Shown here: positions 51,179 to 61,150 of the stretch, one piece after another
How the letters are laid out: every line of letters starts with the position of its first letter
Position numbering within the stretch: the stretch's first letter is position 1
Assembly (NCBI RefSeq): GCF_900240945.1
Contig: NZ_OESG01000014.1
Span: 2,820,734 to 2,884,733, forward strand
Length of the DNA stretch: 64,000 bases
Source of the DNA: Mycobacterium sp. 3519A
GTDB lineage: Bacteria > Actinomycetota > Actinomycetes > Mycobacteriales > Mycobacteriaceae
Direction: 5' to 3'
Notes under the pieces: generated by a model
What the model was told of the DNA's origin: nothing
The model's input: the letters and a program-made list of their open reading frames with translations, nothing else
The model's database searches: none
Position numbers and translations under genes: made by a program

Positions 51179-52080
51179 GTGAGCCCCCTTTGCCTGGGTG
51201 GTTGGATAGCAAACAATTTACGCCGAAGTTGGACGAATGCCGGCAAATTTCGCCAATTCACCGGCTTGGTATTCCGCCGGTCGTTATCGACCAATTAGCT
51301 GGTGTCGTCCGATCTTGTACAAATGCCTTCCCTCGGCCGGAATTTCTCTCTTCGATCATGAATTGCGAGCGTCAGTCGCTAGCTGTTTTTAGCATTTTGC
51401 TGATACTTCCTGATGATTCCCAAAGCGCAGTAAGAACTGATGTGTGTGTCAGCAGATATCTTTGCCCACTCTGCGGAGCCCGTCTTCTCCGTAGTAGCTC
51501 GTGACCAGCTGGTTCACGTGGGCTGACCTGGCGTTCCCGCGGTATCGTGGGCCGGTTCGTTCGTTGCCGAGCGCCGGTCGTGTCCCGCGGCGGCCTGCGC
51601 TGCGAGACACGCTGGGGCCTGGGCGCCGTGGCGCTTGCCTCACATTCAGGCAGCCGAAACTTTTCCGCCCGGGTAACAGGACCGCCCTTGGGACAGTGCC
51701 GAACACTCGCCCGTCAGCAACGCAGTACGGGTTCGTCAAACGCTGCGACTTGAAGAAGGCGACCCGACTATCCGCAAAGCGAAACAAACTGCAAAGTTAC
51801 TTAGTTCAGCAAATCTGATTAATCGGTATCGATCCGAGGTATCCGAGCTTCAGGTGCCGCGAGTAACTGGCGTACAACGCTGTCCGGAAAATCACCGCAG
51901 AGCAAACTCCTGTTATGGGCTCGACAACGATTTCACAAGCTCATACGGAAGGAGCGTGGCTGTTGTAGCTATGGGTTAAAGTGATCGCGACACATAGAGG
52001 TTCTCGCGGAGCAACCGCTGGTTAGCCCCACTCGACCTGGTCGCTTGATGATTGCTGCGCAAGTGAAAGCGGGTCCAGGG
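51179..52080. other. 900-bp gene-free region, AT-rich in parts, between divergent surface-protein genes
   Basis: No convincing gene was found. Several open frames up to 146 codons exist on both strands but lack ribosome sites and have unlikely composition. The first 270 bp and the stretch 51750-51980 are noticeably richer in A and T than the surroundings, as expected of long promoter regions. An AAGGAG at 51949-51954 is followed only by a seven-codon frame (GTG 51956 to TAA). The region serves the repeat-rich protein on the left and the first giant protein on the right. A small RNA or long 5' leader is possible but not shown. Confidence 0.5.
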
Positions 52081-55000
52081 ATGAGCTCCAGCACCTACGT
52101 CGGGCGCATCGGTGCCCTTGCCGTTGCGCTTGGCGTCGGGGCCGTCATCGCCTCGCCGGTCGCCTGGGGGACGCCGTCTGATTCGGGCTCCGCCTCGGCG
52201 CCGTCCAACGATACGACGGCCGGCGACCCGCCCAAGACGCCGTCGAATGACGAGCCAGACGAGCCGTCGAAACCCGCGTCGGTCGACGCGGCGCCCGACG
52301 TCAAGGTTTCGAGTTCTGGCGGTGCGCGGGCACCTGAGACCGATGACGACATTCCGAAAAAGACGACCAAGCCGCGAAAGCGCACCGCCAAGAAGGCCGA
52401 TGCTCCCGCAGCCAAGGTGAGCGCCCAGACGAACACGACCGCAACGCAGGACAACGACACCGCTCCGACAGTTCGACGCGCGACCGCGGACACCGTCACA
52501 GACGCCGTCGCGGACACCGTCCCTGTGACGGTCGCGACCGCGCCCGTCACGGAGAAGAGCGTGGCGTCGGCGGTCGAGTTCGCGCTCAAAAGCGTTGCGC
52601 AACCGCTGCTGTCGTCATTACTCGGCGTCATCCCAAACCTTCCGGCGGAGTCACCGCTTTCCTGGGTTCTCCTCGCCGCCTCGCGACGCCAGGTCGGCCA
52701 GGCGCAGTCACGGACCACGGCGGAGGCCGCCCCCGCCTTCACCACCGCCGCGCTGGTCGCCGATCAGCCCCCGGCAGCCACCGCGGTTTTCGGCGCGCCT
52801 GTCGCTGTCACCGGTGCGGTCAGCGGACAGGTCGTCGGCACTGACCCCGAGGGGAAGGCGGTGACCTATGCGCTGGCCTCGCGGCCGACCGTCGGGACGC
52901 TCGTTTTCGACAGTGCGACAGCTAAATTCACCTACACACCGACCACCTCGCAACGGATCAGCGCAGGTGTCACACCCGTCAGCGACACCGTCGCCATGAC
53001 CGTCACGGTGTCCGACGGAACCAACAGCGTGCCCACCGTCGTCAACATCGAAGTCAGCCCCGCGCCGGTCGCCAAGCTTGCCGACATCGGCGCGGTGAAC
53101 GAGGCGCATGCGGTGACAACCACCGCCACCCGCGCATACGTGACGAACCGGACGGCGGGCACCGTGACCGTCATCGACACCCTCACCAACACCGTGATCG
53201 ACACCATCGCCGTCGGACCGAAGCCCGATGGGTTGGCGATCAAACCCGACGGCTCCAAGCTGTACGTGACGAGCCTGGACAGCAACACGGTCACCGTCGT
53301 CGACACCACCACCAAGGCGATCGTCAAGACCATCGCCGTCGCCAAACCCAGCGCGATCGCGATCAACGCCAGCGGCGGAACCGTATATGTCACCAACCTC
53401 GACGCAGGCACGGTGTCGAAGATCAGCACCTCGACCTACGCCGTGTCCACCGTGAAACTGCCGACCGGGTCGCGGCCCACGGGTATCGCGGTCAGCCCCG
53501 ACAAGACCAAGATCTACATCATCAGCGGAAAAGCCACCGGTGGCGGCACTGTCGCCGTGTTCGGATACACCTCGAGCACTGTCACCACGATCACCGACTT
53601 ACCGGCTACGCCAACGGGTTTGACGGTCAGCCCGGACAACGCGAAGCTGTACGTCACCTCCGCCGACGGCCGTGTCACCGTGGTCAACACCGCCACGCGC
53701 GCCGTGCTCGCCACCCACATCGTGGCGGCCCCCCTCGCCGGCGTCGCCGTCAGTAGGGACGGCAGCACGCTGCTGGTGACCGACACCGCGGGCCGGGTCG
53801 CCGCTGTCGACGCGAGCACGGGCACGCTCCTGCGCGCGATCGCCACCCGTACCGCGACGACCTCCATGTCCGTCGCGCCGGGAATGGGAACAAGCGCCGA
53901 CGGGACGAAGGTGTACATCACCGACTTCGATTCCGCCAAGGTCTACGTCGTCTCGACTGTGCCGCCCAACAACGCACCGACCGCAGGCACGCCGACGGTC
54001 AACGCGCCCAACGCGACAACGGGTGCGATCACCGGCGCCGTCGCGGTGACCGACGTCGATCAGGACGCTCTGAAATACACGGTGGCGAGCGCGCCCTCGA
54101 AGGGCAGCCTGGTGCTGACCGCCAACGGCGCGTTCACTTACACGCCGACGGCGGCGGCCAGGCACGCCGCGGCCACGGCGAACGCCGGGACCGCGTTGAC
54201 CACCGACTCGTTCACTGTGTCCGTCACCGACGGTCGCGGCGGCGTCGTCTCGCCGACCATCACCGTCAACATCGTGCCGACCAACAAGGTACCGACGATC
54301 ACGAAGTCGGTCGGCACGCCCAGCAGCAGCACCGGCGTCGTCACCGGCTACGTCAAAGGCAGTGATGCAGACAAGGATCCGCTGACTTACACCGCGAGCA
54401 CCCCCACGAAGGGCGCCGTGGTGCTCACGTCCACGGGGTCGTTCACGTATACGCCGACGGCGCAGGCGCGGCACGCCGCGGCACGGGTGGGGGCGTCAAC
54501 CGCGGACAAGACCGACACCTTCACGATCACTGTCGACGACGGACACGGCGGCGTCGTCCCCGTCGCTCTCACCGTCACGATCAGCCCCACCAACGCCAAA
54601 CCCGCCGCGGCCACGGCGACCGGCGTGTTCACCAATCTGAACAACGGTCGGGTCACCGGGACCGTTGTCGCGGCTGACGCTGACAACGATACGTTGACGT
54701 ACAAGGCGACTGCGCCCGCCAAGGGCACCCTCGTCCTCAACCCGAACGGCACGTACACGTACACGCCGACGGCGACAGCGCGGCAGGCTGCATCGGCGGC
54801 AGGCGCCACCACCGCCACCAAGACCGACAGCGTCACGGTCACGGTGACCGACGGATACGGCGGCAGCACGACGTATGCGCTGAAGTTCTCGATCGCGCCG
54901 AACGGTCACGTCAACGCCGCCCCGACGAACGGTGTTGCCACCGTGGGAGATCCGAACTCGGCCATCGGAGCGGTCACGGGCACCGTCACCGCCGACGACG

Positions 55001-56223
55001 CCGAACGCGACGCCTTCAGCTACGCCGTCGTGTCAGGACCCGGCAAGGGTGAGGTCAAACTCGATGCAAGCGGGACGTTCACCTACGTGCCGAACGTCGA
55101 GGCCAGATGGGGTGCGAAGACCACGCCCGCCGTCGACACCGACCACTTCACGGTATCGATCAACGACGGCTACGGCGGCTCCACCACAGTCGACGTCACC
55201 GTGACGATCGCTCCGCCGTCAACGTCGTCGTCGGCGATCGACCAACGCGCCACCACGGTCGCGATGAACGTGCAGCAGATGTACTTCTATTCGCAGGCCG
55301 ATACCGACCGCGCCTTCGACCTGCTGAAGTCCGATGGCGTTGACACCGTACGCATTCTGATGCCATGGGCCGGGATCGAACCCTATGACGACACGTGGTC
55401 ATGGGCGGCCGTCGACCGCATGGTGAACAGCGCCAACGCGCACGACATGAAGGTGCTCGGGGTGTTGAACTCGACGCCAGGGTGGGCGGCGACGCCGGGC
55501 ACCCCGGCGCTGAGCGGACACCCCGCCGACTCCGCCGAGTACGCGGAGTTCGTCGGCATGGTCGCGACCCGTTACCAGGGCAGGGTGTCGGCGTACGAAG
55601 TGTGGAACGAGCCGAACGGGAAGGTGTTCTGGGACCCCGAACCCGTTGCGGCGCAATACACCGAACTGCTCAAAGCGGCGTATACGGCGATCAAGGCGGC
55701 CGATCCGGACGCGGTGGTGGTTGCCGGCTCGGTCGGCGCGGTGACCGATTACGACGGCTGGACGGTCGAGTCGGTGCGCTTCGTCAGGGAGATGTACGAG
55801 GCGGGCGCCGCAGGCTATTTCGATGCGCTGTCCTATCACCCGTACTTCTACTACCGCCCGTTCACCCAGGGCGGGACGATCCCGACGCTGCCCCTCAACC
55901 AGGTCGCGGCCATCCATGACCTGATGGTCGCGAATGGCGATGGGAACAAGAAGATCTGGGCCACCGAGTACGGGCAGCCGGCGGGGATCGTCTCGGAGGC
56001 GAATCAGGCCACCTACATCGCCGACTTCCTCAGGGCTTGGCGCGACATCGACTATGCGGGCCCGGCCTTCATCCACACGTTCCGGGACTACACGTCCTCG
56101 GAGGCCAACTCGGCCACCTCCGGGGTCTATCGGCAGGACTGGACGGCCAAGCCCGCTGTTGGTGTGCTCGAGACCGTGATCGAGGAGAACAAGGGGTATC
56201 TGGAAGCAAACGGCATCGCTTAG
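52081..56223 (+). CDS. Giant surface protein 1: Ig-like, YVTN beta-propeller, VCBS-like repeats, clan GH-A glycosidase
   Basis: About 1380 residues. Order: export signal with SSTYVGRIGALAVALGVGAV; Ser/Pro/Lys-rich linker; a conserved patch ESPLSWVLLAASRRQVGQ; Ig/cadherin-like domain (about 234-328); YVTN-type beta-propeller (about 330-630, recurrent DGTKVYITD/DNAKLYVTS words); four cadherin/VCBS-like domains (about 630-1045, each with TPTAxARxAA and TDSFTVxVxDGxGG); catalytic domain (about 1054-1380). In the last, WNEPN gives acid/base Glu1177 and WATEYGQ gives nucleophile Glu1296, the clan GH-A pair (GH5/GH39-like). ATG 52081 is preceded by CCAGGG; ATG 52045 is an alternative. It probably acts on a glycan in or near the cell wall. 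The exact substrate is unknown. Confidence 0.85.
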   Translation: MSSSTYVGRIGALAVALGVGAVIASPVAWGTPSDSGSASAPSNDTTAGDPPKTPSNDEPDEPSKPASVDAAPDVKVSSSGGARAPETDDDIPKKTTKPRKRTAKKADAPAAKVSAQTNTTATQDNDTAPTVRRATADTVTDAVADTVPVTVATAPVTEKSVASAVEFALKSVAQPLLSSLLGVIPNLPAESPLSWVLLAASRRQVGQAQSRTTAEAAPAFTTAALVADQPPAATAVFGAPVAVTGAVSGQVVGTDPEGKAVTYALASRPTVGTLVFDSATAKFTYTPTTSQRISAGVTPVSDTVAMTVTVSDGTNSVPTVVNIEVSPAPVAKLADIGAVNEAHAVTTTATRAYVTNRTAGTVTVIDTLTNTVIDTIAVGPKPDGLAIKPDGSKLYVTSLDSNTVTVVDTTTKAIVKTIAVAKPSAIAINASGGTVYVTNLDAGTVSKISTSTYAVSTVKLPTGSRPTGIAVSPDKTKIYIISGKATGGGTVAVFGYTSSTVTTITDLPATPTGLTVSPDNAKLYVTSADGRVTVVNTATRAVLATHIVAAPLAGVAVSRDGSTLLVTDTAGRVAAVDASTGTLLRAIATRTATTSMSVAPGMGTSADGTKVYITDFDSAKVYVVSTVPPNNAPTAGTPTVNAPNATTGAITGAVAVTDVDQDALKYTVASAPSKGSLVLTANGAFTYTPTAAARHAAATANAGTALTTDSFTVSVTDGRGGVVSPTITVNIVPTNKVPTITKSVGTPSSSTGVVTGYVKGSDADKDPLTYTASTPTKGAVVLTSTGSFTYTPTAQARHAAARVGASTADKTDTFTITVDDGHGGVVPVALTVTISPTNAKPAAATATGVFTNLNNGRVTGTVVAADADNDTLTYKATAPAKGTLVLNPNGTYTYTPTATARQAASAAGATTATKTDSVTVTVTDGYGGSTTYALKFSIAPNGHVNAAPTNGVATVGDPNSAIGAVTGTVTADDAERDAFSYAVVSGPGKGEVKLDASGTFTYVPNVEARWGAKTTPAVDTDHFTVSINDGYGGSTTVDVTVTIAPPSTSSSAIDQRATTVAMNVQQMYFYSQADTDRAFDLLKSDGVDTVRILMPWAGIEPYDDTWSWAAVDRMVNSANAHDMKVLGVLNSTPGWAATPGTPALSGHPADSAEYAEFVGMVATRYQGRVSAYEVWNEPNGKVFWDPEPVAAQYTELLKAAYTAIKAADPDAVVVAGSVGAVTDYDGWTVESVRFVREMYEAGAAGYFDALSYHPYFYYRPFTQGGTIPTLPLNQVAAIHDLMVANGDGNKKIWATEYGQPAGIVSEANQATYIADFLRAWRDIDYAGPAFIHTFRDYTSSEANSATSGVYRQDWTAKPAVGVLETVIEENKGYLEANGIA

Positions 56224-56335
56224 CGGACTTTGCTTGCAGACGCAAATACCAATGGGATATTTCACCAAAGTCAATTGCTCCCATCTGCAAAGTCATAGGC
56301 TGAACTCGGCTCCGAGCGACTGGGGGCGCAGCTAG

Positions 56336-56369
56336 TCCGGGTGTTTGCTCGAGCGCCCGGATTTCTTCG
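56336..56369 (+). terminator. Candidate intrinsic terminator between the two giant genes
   Basis: TCCGGGTG (56336-56343) pairs with CGCCCGGA (56354-56361) with one G-T wobble and a 10-nt loop, followed by TTTCTTCG. It lies about 110 bp after the first giant gene's stop and 30 bp before the ribosome site of the second. It may limit read-through or act as an attenuator in the leader of the second gene. Confidence 0.4.
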
Positions 56370-56398
56370 TGATAGCTCAGCGAAGAAGGTGGGGGGAA

Positions 56399-59300
56399 AT
56401 GGGCTACAGCAGGTATGTCGGGCGCATCGGCGCCTTGGCCGTCGCGCTCGGAGTTGGAATCGCGATCGGGGCACCGGGCGCCATCGCCTCCGCGGCGCCT
56501 GACGAACCCGCCACCACTGCCGGCCAGGCGGTGGACAAGGACGCGGAGAACAACCCAGCCGGCGAACCGGCACCGGCGGGCGAACCCAAGACCGAGGCAC
56601 CGGATGCCAACGGTGTCGAACCGTCGGAACCGAAGGAGCAGGCGACGTCGGGCGGCAAGCAGACGTCGCCGTCGTCGTCCACCGTCGAGGTGACATCGGG
56701 TGTGACGGTGTCCAGCTCCGGCGGCGCGCACACCTCCGGTGAAGGCGCGGGTAAGCGGACGGCCAAACCGAAGAGTGCCACCAAGACGCCCGACAAGAAA
56801 AAGACCACCACCGCTGCCGCGCGGGTGGCAGCTCAGACGAACGCATCACAGGCCACGCACGCCAAGGTGCAACCGCCCGATGAGCCAGCCGAAGCGGTCA
56901 CGGTTTCCGCTGCCGCCGAGTCCACAGTGCCGATGACACTGTCAGCACCACGACCGGTTTCCGCGAAGGCGACGGCCTCTCCCGTTACCGCGGTGCTGAG
57001 CAGGGTGGTGTCACCGATCCTGTCGTCCATACTCGGTGCGCTACCGCGCACCCCCTCCGAATCGCCGCTGGCGTGGGTGTTCGCCGCCGCGGCGCGTCGT
57101 CAGATCGGGGAGACGCAACCGGAGACCACGCGGTTGGCCACGTTCGCGACTACCACCGCGCTTGTCGAGAACCAGTCCCCGACAGTCGATGTCGTCTTCG
57201 GCACACCGGTCTCGACCTCGGGCGCGATCTCCGGCCAAGTCGTCGGGACCGATCCCGAGGGGCAGCCGGTCACCTACGCGCTGACCACCCCGCCTACCGC
57301 GGGCACGCTGGTATTCGACACCGCCACCGCCAAATTCACGTACACGCCGACGACGTCACAGCGGATCAACGCTGGCGCCACCTCGGCCACCGTGACCGCG
57401 CCCATCACGGTCACGGTGTCGGACGGCACGAACAGCGTGCCTGCCGTGGTGAACATTCCGGTCACCCCATTGCCGATCGCGAAACAGGCCGAGGTCGGCG
57501 GGGTCAACGACGCCAACGCGGTGGTCGCGACCGCCACCCGCGCCTACGTCACCAACCGGACCGCCGGCACCGTGACGGTGATCGACACCACCAAGAACAC
57601 CGTGATCGGCACCATCGCCGTCGGGCCGACGCCCGACGGGTTGGCGATCAAACCCGACGGCACGAAACTGTACGTCTCCAGCCTCGACAACAACACCGTC
57701 ACGGTCGTCGACACCAAGACCGCCGCGGTGGTCAAGACCATCGCGATCGCCAAACCCAGTGCGATGGCGATCAATTCGAGCGGCAGCGTGCTGTATGTCA
57801 CCAGCCGCGACGCTGGCACGGTGACCAAGATAACCACCGCCACCAACGCCGTCAGCGGGACCGTCACACTGCCCGCGGGCTCACTGCCCACCGGCATCAC
57901 TGTCAGCCCCGACAAGACCAAGCTCTACGTGATCAGCAACAAAGCCACCGGCGGCGGCACGGTTGCGGTGTTCGGCTACACCTCGAGCACCGTCACCACC
58001 ATCGCCAATTTACCGAGTGCTCCAACGGGTTTGGCGGTGAGCCCGGACAACAAGCGGCTGTATGTCAGCTCCGCAGACGGCAAGGTCACCGTCTACGACA
58101 CCGCGACGCGTGCCGTCGTCGCCACCCGTACCGTCGCTGGTGTGCCTTCGTCGGTGAGCGTCAGCAACGACGGCACCACGCTGTTCGTCACCGACACGGT
58201 CGGCCGCGTGGTCGCCCTCGACGCTGCCACCGGAGCGCCGCTGACCACCGTCGCCACCAGAACCTCGACGACGGCCATGTCCGTCGTGCCCCGAACAGCG
58301 GTGAGTCCGGACGGCACAAAGCTGTTCGTCACCGACTACGACGCCGACAAGGTCTACGTCGTCGGCATGGTCACCCCCAACACCGCGCCGACGGTCGGTA
58401 CCCCGATCCTCAACGCCCCCAGCGCCACGACCGGCACCCTCACCGGGAAGGTGGTGGTGAACGATCCCGACGGCGACACGCTGACGTACACCGTGGTCAC
58501 GAAGCCGACCAAGGGCACGCTCACGCTCAAGGCGGACGGCACGTTCACCTACACCCCGACCGCAACGGCCCGGCACACCGCCGCACTGGACAGCCCGCCG
58601 CCCGGAGCGCTCACCGACTCTTTCACGGTGTCGGTGTCCGACGGCCGAGGCGGTGTGGTCACGCCGACCACCACCGTCAACATCCTGCCTGCCAACAAGG
58701 TGCCGACGTACACGTTGACGGTCGGAACACCAAGCGCCATATCGGGAGTCGTCACCGGCAAGGTCACCGCGTCCGACGGAGACTTCGACGTGCGGACCTT
58801 CAGCGTGAGCGATCCGGCGAAGGGCACCGTCGTGCTGAAGTCGACGACTTCGGCCACCACGTTCACCTACACCCCCACGGCGGAGGCGCGGCACGCCGCC
58901 GCGAAGGTGGGCGCAACGGCTGCCGACAAGGTCGACACGTTCACCGTGACGATCAACGACGGCCACGGCGCCGTCGTGCCGGTGTCGGTGACTGTCACCG
59001 TGAGTCCGACGAACTACGCGCCGACGGGGGCCACCGTGGGTGGCCTGTTCACCGATCTCAACAGCGGGCGGGTCACGGGCACGGTCACCGCCGTCGACGT
59101 GAACAACGATCCGCTGTCGTTCAGTTCGACCACTCCGGCCAAGGGAGCGTTGGTGTTCGGGCCGAACGGAGCGTTCACCTACACGCCGACCGAGGCCGCC
59201 CGTCAAGCCGCGTCGGCGCCCAATGCCACCACCGCTACCAAGACCGACGTGGTCACCATCACGGTGGCGGACGGCTACGGCGGCACCGCAACCGTCAAGG

Positions 59301-60646
59301 TCAACCTTCCGGTCACGCCGTACGGCCATGTCAATTCGGCGCCCACCAACGGTCGAGCGTCGGTCGGAGACCCGAATGCCGCCATCGGACAGGTGACGGG
59401 GACCCTTGTCGCCGACGACGAGGAACGCGACGTCTTGACGTATTCGTTGGCAACCGGCCCCAGCAAGGGTGTGGTGAACATCGATCCGAACGGCACTTTC
59501 ACGTACGTGCCGAACGTCGAAGCCAGGTGGGGCGCAAAGACCACCGCCGAAATCGACATGGACCGGTTCACCGTCCTCGCCAGCGACGGCTACGGCGGTA
59601 CGACGACGTTCGACGTCAGCGTCACAATTGCGCCGCCCTCGACCTCGGCTTCGGCCATCGACCAGCGCGGCACCACGGTCGGGATGAATGTCCAAGAAAT
59701 GTACGGCTTTACGCAATCCCAGACCGATCGGGCGCTCGATCTACTCAAGGCCGACGGGGTCGACACGATCCGGATTCTGATCCCCTGGGTCGGTGTGGAA
59801 CCGTCGAACGACTCCTGGAACTGGTCGGCTGTCGACCGCATGGTCAACTCCGCCAAGGCCCGCAACATGACGGTGATCGGCATCTTGAACTCTCCGCCCG
59901 ACTGGGCCATGGTGCCCGGTTCACCGTCGCTCGGTGGACCGCCCGCCGATCCGGCGGAGTACGCGGAGTTCGTCGGCATGGTCGCGGCCCGTTATGCCGG
60001 GAAGGTGTCGGCGTATGAGGTGTGGAACGAGCCGAACTATTACCGGTTCTGGGAGCCGACGCCCGACCCGGCCGCGTACACGGCGCTGCTGAAAGTCGGA
60101 TACGCCGCGATCAAGGCCGCGGACCCGAATGCCGTTGTGGTGGGCGGTGTCATCGCGGCCGCGCCCGACGCAGGCACGCAGGCGATCGATTCGGTGCGGT
60201 TCGTGACCGAGATGTACGAGGCAGGCGCCGCAGGCTATTTCGACGCGTTGTCCTTCCATCCGTATTCCATGGCGCTGTTCTCCGAAGGCGGATCGGTCGC
60301 CGGATCACCCCTGCTGATGGCCAACCAGATCCACGACGTGATGGTCGCCTACGGTGACGGGAACAAGAAGATCTGGGCCACCGAGTACGGCATGCCGTCC
60401 TATCTGGTCACCGAGGCCGGACAGGCCAGTTACATCGACGACTTCCTGACCACCTGGCGTGACCTCGACTACGCCGGACCGGCGTACATCCACACCCTGC
60501 GCGACTTCGCCACCTTCGATCTCGCCCAAGGGACGATGGGCGTTTACAAGCAGGATTGGACGCCGAAACTCGCGGTGACCGTGATCGAGGCCGTGATCGA
60601 CGAGAACCAAGCCTTCCTGGCCGGCGGCGGCGGGATCGAACTCTAG
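56399..60646 (+). CDS. Giant surface protein 2: paralogue with the same domain order
   Basis: About 1415 residues, tandem copy of the preceding gene. The export signal SRYVGRIGALAVALGVGIAIG, the charged linker, the patch ESPLAWVFAAAARRQIGE, Ig-like domain (about 262-357), propeller (about 361-659), four cadherin/VCBS-like domains (about 660-1077) and GH domain (about 1085-1415) are all retained. Catalytic Glu1211 (VWNEPN) and Glu1329 (WATEYGM) are intact. ATG 56399 is preceded by the very purine-rich GGTGGGGGGAA, a strong ribosome site; an in-frame TTG at 56345 is less likely. The linkers differ most between copies, while propeller and GH parts are close, so both are probably functional with related but not identical targets. 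Confidence 0.86.
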   Translation: MGYSRYVGRIGALAVALGVGIAIGAPGAIASAAPDEPATTAGQAVDKDAENNPAGEPAPAGEPKTEAPDANGVEPSEPKEQATSGGKQTSPSSSTVEVTSGVTVSSSGGAHTSGEGAGKRTAKPKSATKTPDKKKTTTAAARVAAQTNASQATHAKVQPPDEPAEAVTVSAAAESTVPMTLSAPRPVSAKATASPVTAVLSRVVSPILSSILGALPRTPSESPLAWVFAAAARRQIGETQPETTRLATFATTTALVENQSPTVDVVFGTPVSTSGAISGQVVGTDPEGQPVTYALTTPPTAGTLVFDTATAKFTYTPTTSQRINAGATSATVTAPITVTVSDGTNSVPAVVNIPVTPLPIAKQAEVGGVNDANAVVATATRAYVTNRTAGTVTVIDTTKNTVIGTIAVGPTPDGLAIKPDGTKLYVSSLDNNTVTVVDTKTAAVVKTIAIAKPSAMAINSSGSVLYVTSRDAGTVTKITTATNAVSGTVTLPAGSLPTGITVSPDKTKLYVISNKATGGGTVAVFGYTSSTVTTIANLPSAPTGLAVSPDNKRLYVSSADGKVTVYDTATRAVVATRTVAGVPSSVSVSNDGTTLFVTDTVGRVVALDAATGAPLTTVATRTSTTAMSVVPRTAVSPDGTKLFVTDYDADKVYVVGMVTPNTAPTVGTPILNAPSATTGTLTGKVVVNDPDGDTLTYTVVTKPTKGTLTLKADGTFTYTPTATARHTAALDSPPPGALTDSFTVSVSDGRGGVVTPTTTVNILPANKVPTYTLTVGTPSAISGVVTGKVTASDGDFDVRTFSVSDPAKGTVVLKSTTSATTFTYTPTAEARHAAAKVGATAADKVDTFTVTINDGHGAVVPVSVTVTVSPTNYAPTGATVGGLFTDLNSGRVTGTVTAVDVNNDPLSFSSTTPAKGALVFGPNGAFTYTPTEAARQAASAPNATTATKTDVVTITVADGYGGTATVKVNLPVTPYGHVNSAPTNGRASVGDPNAAIGQVTGTLVADDEERDVLTYSLATGPSKGVVNIDPNGTFTYVPNVEARWGAKTTAEIDMDRFTVLASDGYGGTTTFDVSVTIAPPSTSASAIDQRGTTVGMNVQEMYGFTQSQTDRALDLLKADGVDTIRILIPWVGVEPSNDSWNWSAVDRMVNSAKARNMTVIGILNSPPDWAMVPGSPSLGGPPADPAEYAEFVGMVAARYAGKVSAYEVWNEPNYYRFWEPTPDPAAYTALLKVGYAAIKAADPNAVVVGGVIAAAPDAGTQAIDSVRFVTEMYEAGAAGYFDALSFHPYSMALFSEGGSVAGSPLLMANQIHDVMVAYGDGNKKIWATEYGMPSYLVTEAGQASYIDDFLTTWRDLDYAGPAYIHTLRDFATFDLAQGTMGVYKQDWTPKLAVTVIEAVIDENQAFLAGGGGIEL

Positions 60647-60661
60647 GTAGGGCTCTGCGGC

Positions 60662-61150
60662 AGCAGTACGGTGCGCGACCGCAGCGTTCGCCTGCTCGAG
60701 GGGGAACGTCGTGACACGCTCATTCCCGATGTCGAGCACCCCGGACCGGATGAGTCGGATCGTCTGGGGAACAGCGATTCTCGGGTACATCCATTGCCCG
60801 CGGACTGTCACAGAGTTGCGCATCAGCCAGGGATAGGGCAACGCCAGATCGTCACCGCCGAGCATGCACACACCGCCCATCAGCACGATGCGTCCGTACT
60901 CACGGACGGTCATCGCCGCCGCGCGCACGACTGCCGTTGGTGCGTCGGGTGGAAGCACGTCGAGCACGACATCGATCGGATCGCACGATGCCGCCTGCAT
61001 CGCGCGCCGGTCGGATTCGACGTCGCCGGTGAGCTTGACCGTCGTGATCCGGTCGCCAAACCGGGCCTCCAGATCCGCGAGCACGGTTTCGTTCCGCCCA
61101 GAGCAGATGACTTTCGCCGCGCAGGTGGCCGCAATCGAACGGCAGGTGGT
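60662..61150 (-). pseudogene. Remnant of zinc-type (MDR) alcohol dehydrogenase
   Basis: On the minus strand about 160 residues match the C-terminal cofactor domain of a medium-chain dehydrogenase: VLADLEARFGDRITTVKLTGD, PIDVVLDVLPPDAPTAVVRAAA, YGRIVLMGGVCMLGGDDLALPYPW, VTVRGQWMYP and VTTFPLEQANAAVAH. The N-terminal catalytic domain with its zinc ligands and the usual C-terminal end are both missing. The frame continues without a stop into antisense of the giant gene. There is no suitable start codon or ribosome site. It is a decaying fragment rather than a gene. Confidence 0.75.

Noticed and set aside
51449..51818. Two overlapping frames of about 105-112 codons in the long intergenic region
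   Set aside because: They lie on opposite strands, lack ribosome sites and have no recognisable sequence features; treated as chance frames.
53970..55215. DNA-level direct repeats suggestive of a CRISPR or satellite array in the giant genes
   Set aside because: The repeats are about 300 bp, imperfect, in frame and correspond to protein domains; there are no constant short repeats with unique spacers.
58010..59716. Long minus-strand frame across the cadherin/VCBS-like repeats
   Set aside because: Arg/Gly/Val-rich antisense translation with no recognisable fold; created by the repeat composition of the plus-strand gene.
57073..60018. A 981-codon open frame on the plus strand inside the second giant gene
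   Set aside because: It is a shifted frame of the repetitive, very GC-rich giant gene. Its translation is Arg/His/Gly-rich with no domain, whereas the overlapping frame has clear propeller and glycosidase motifs.
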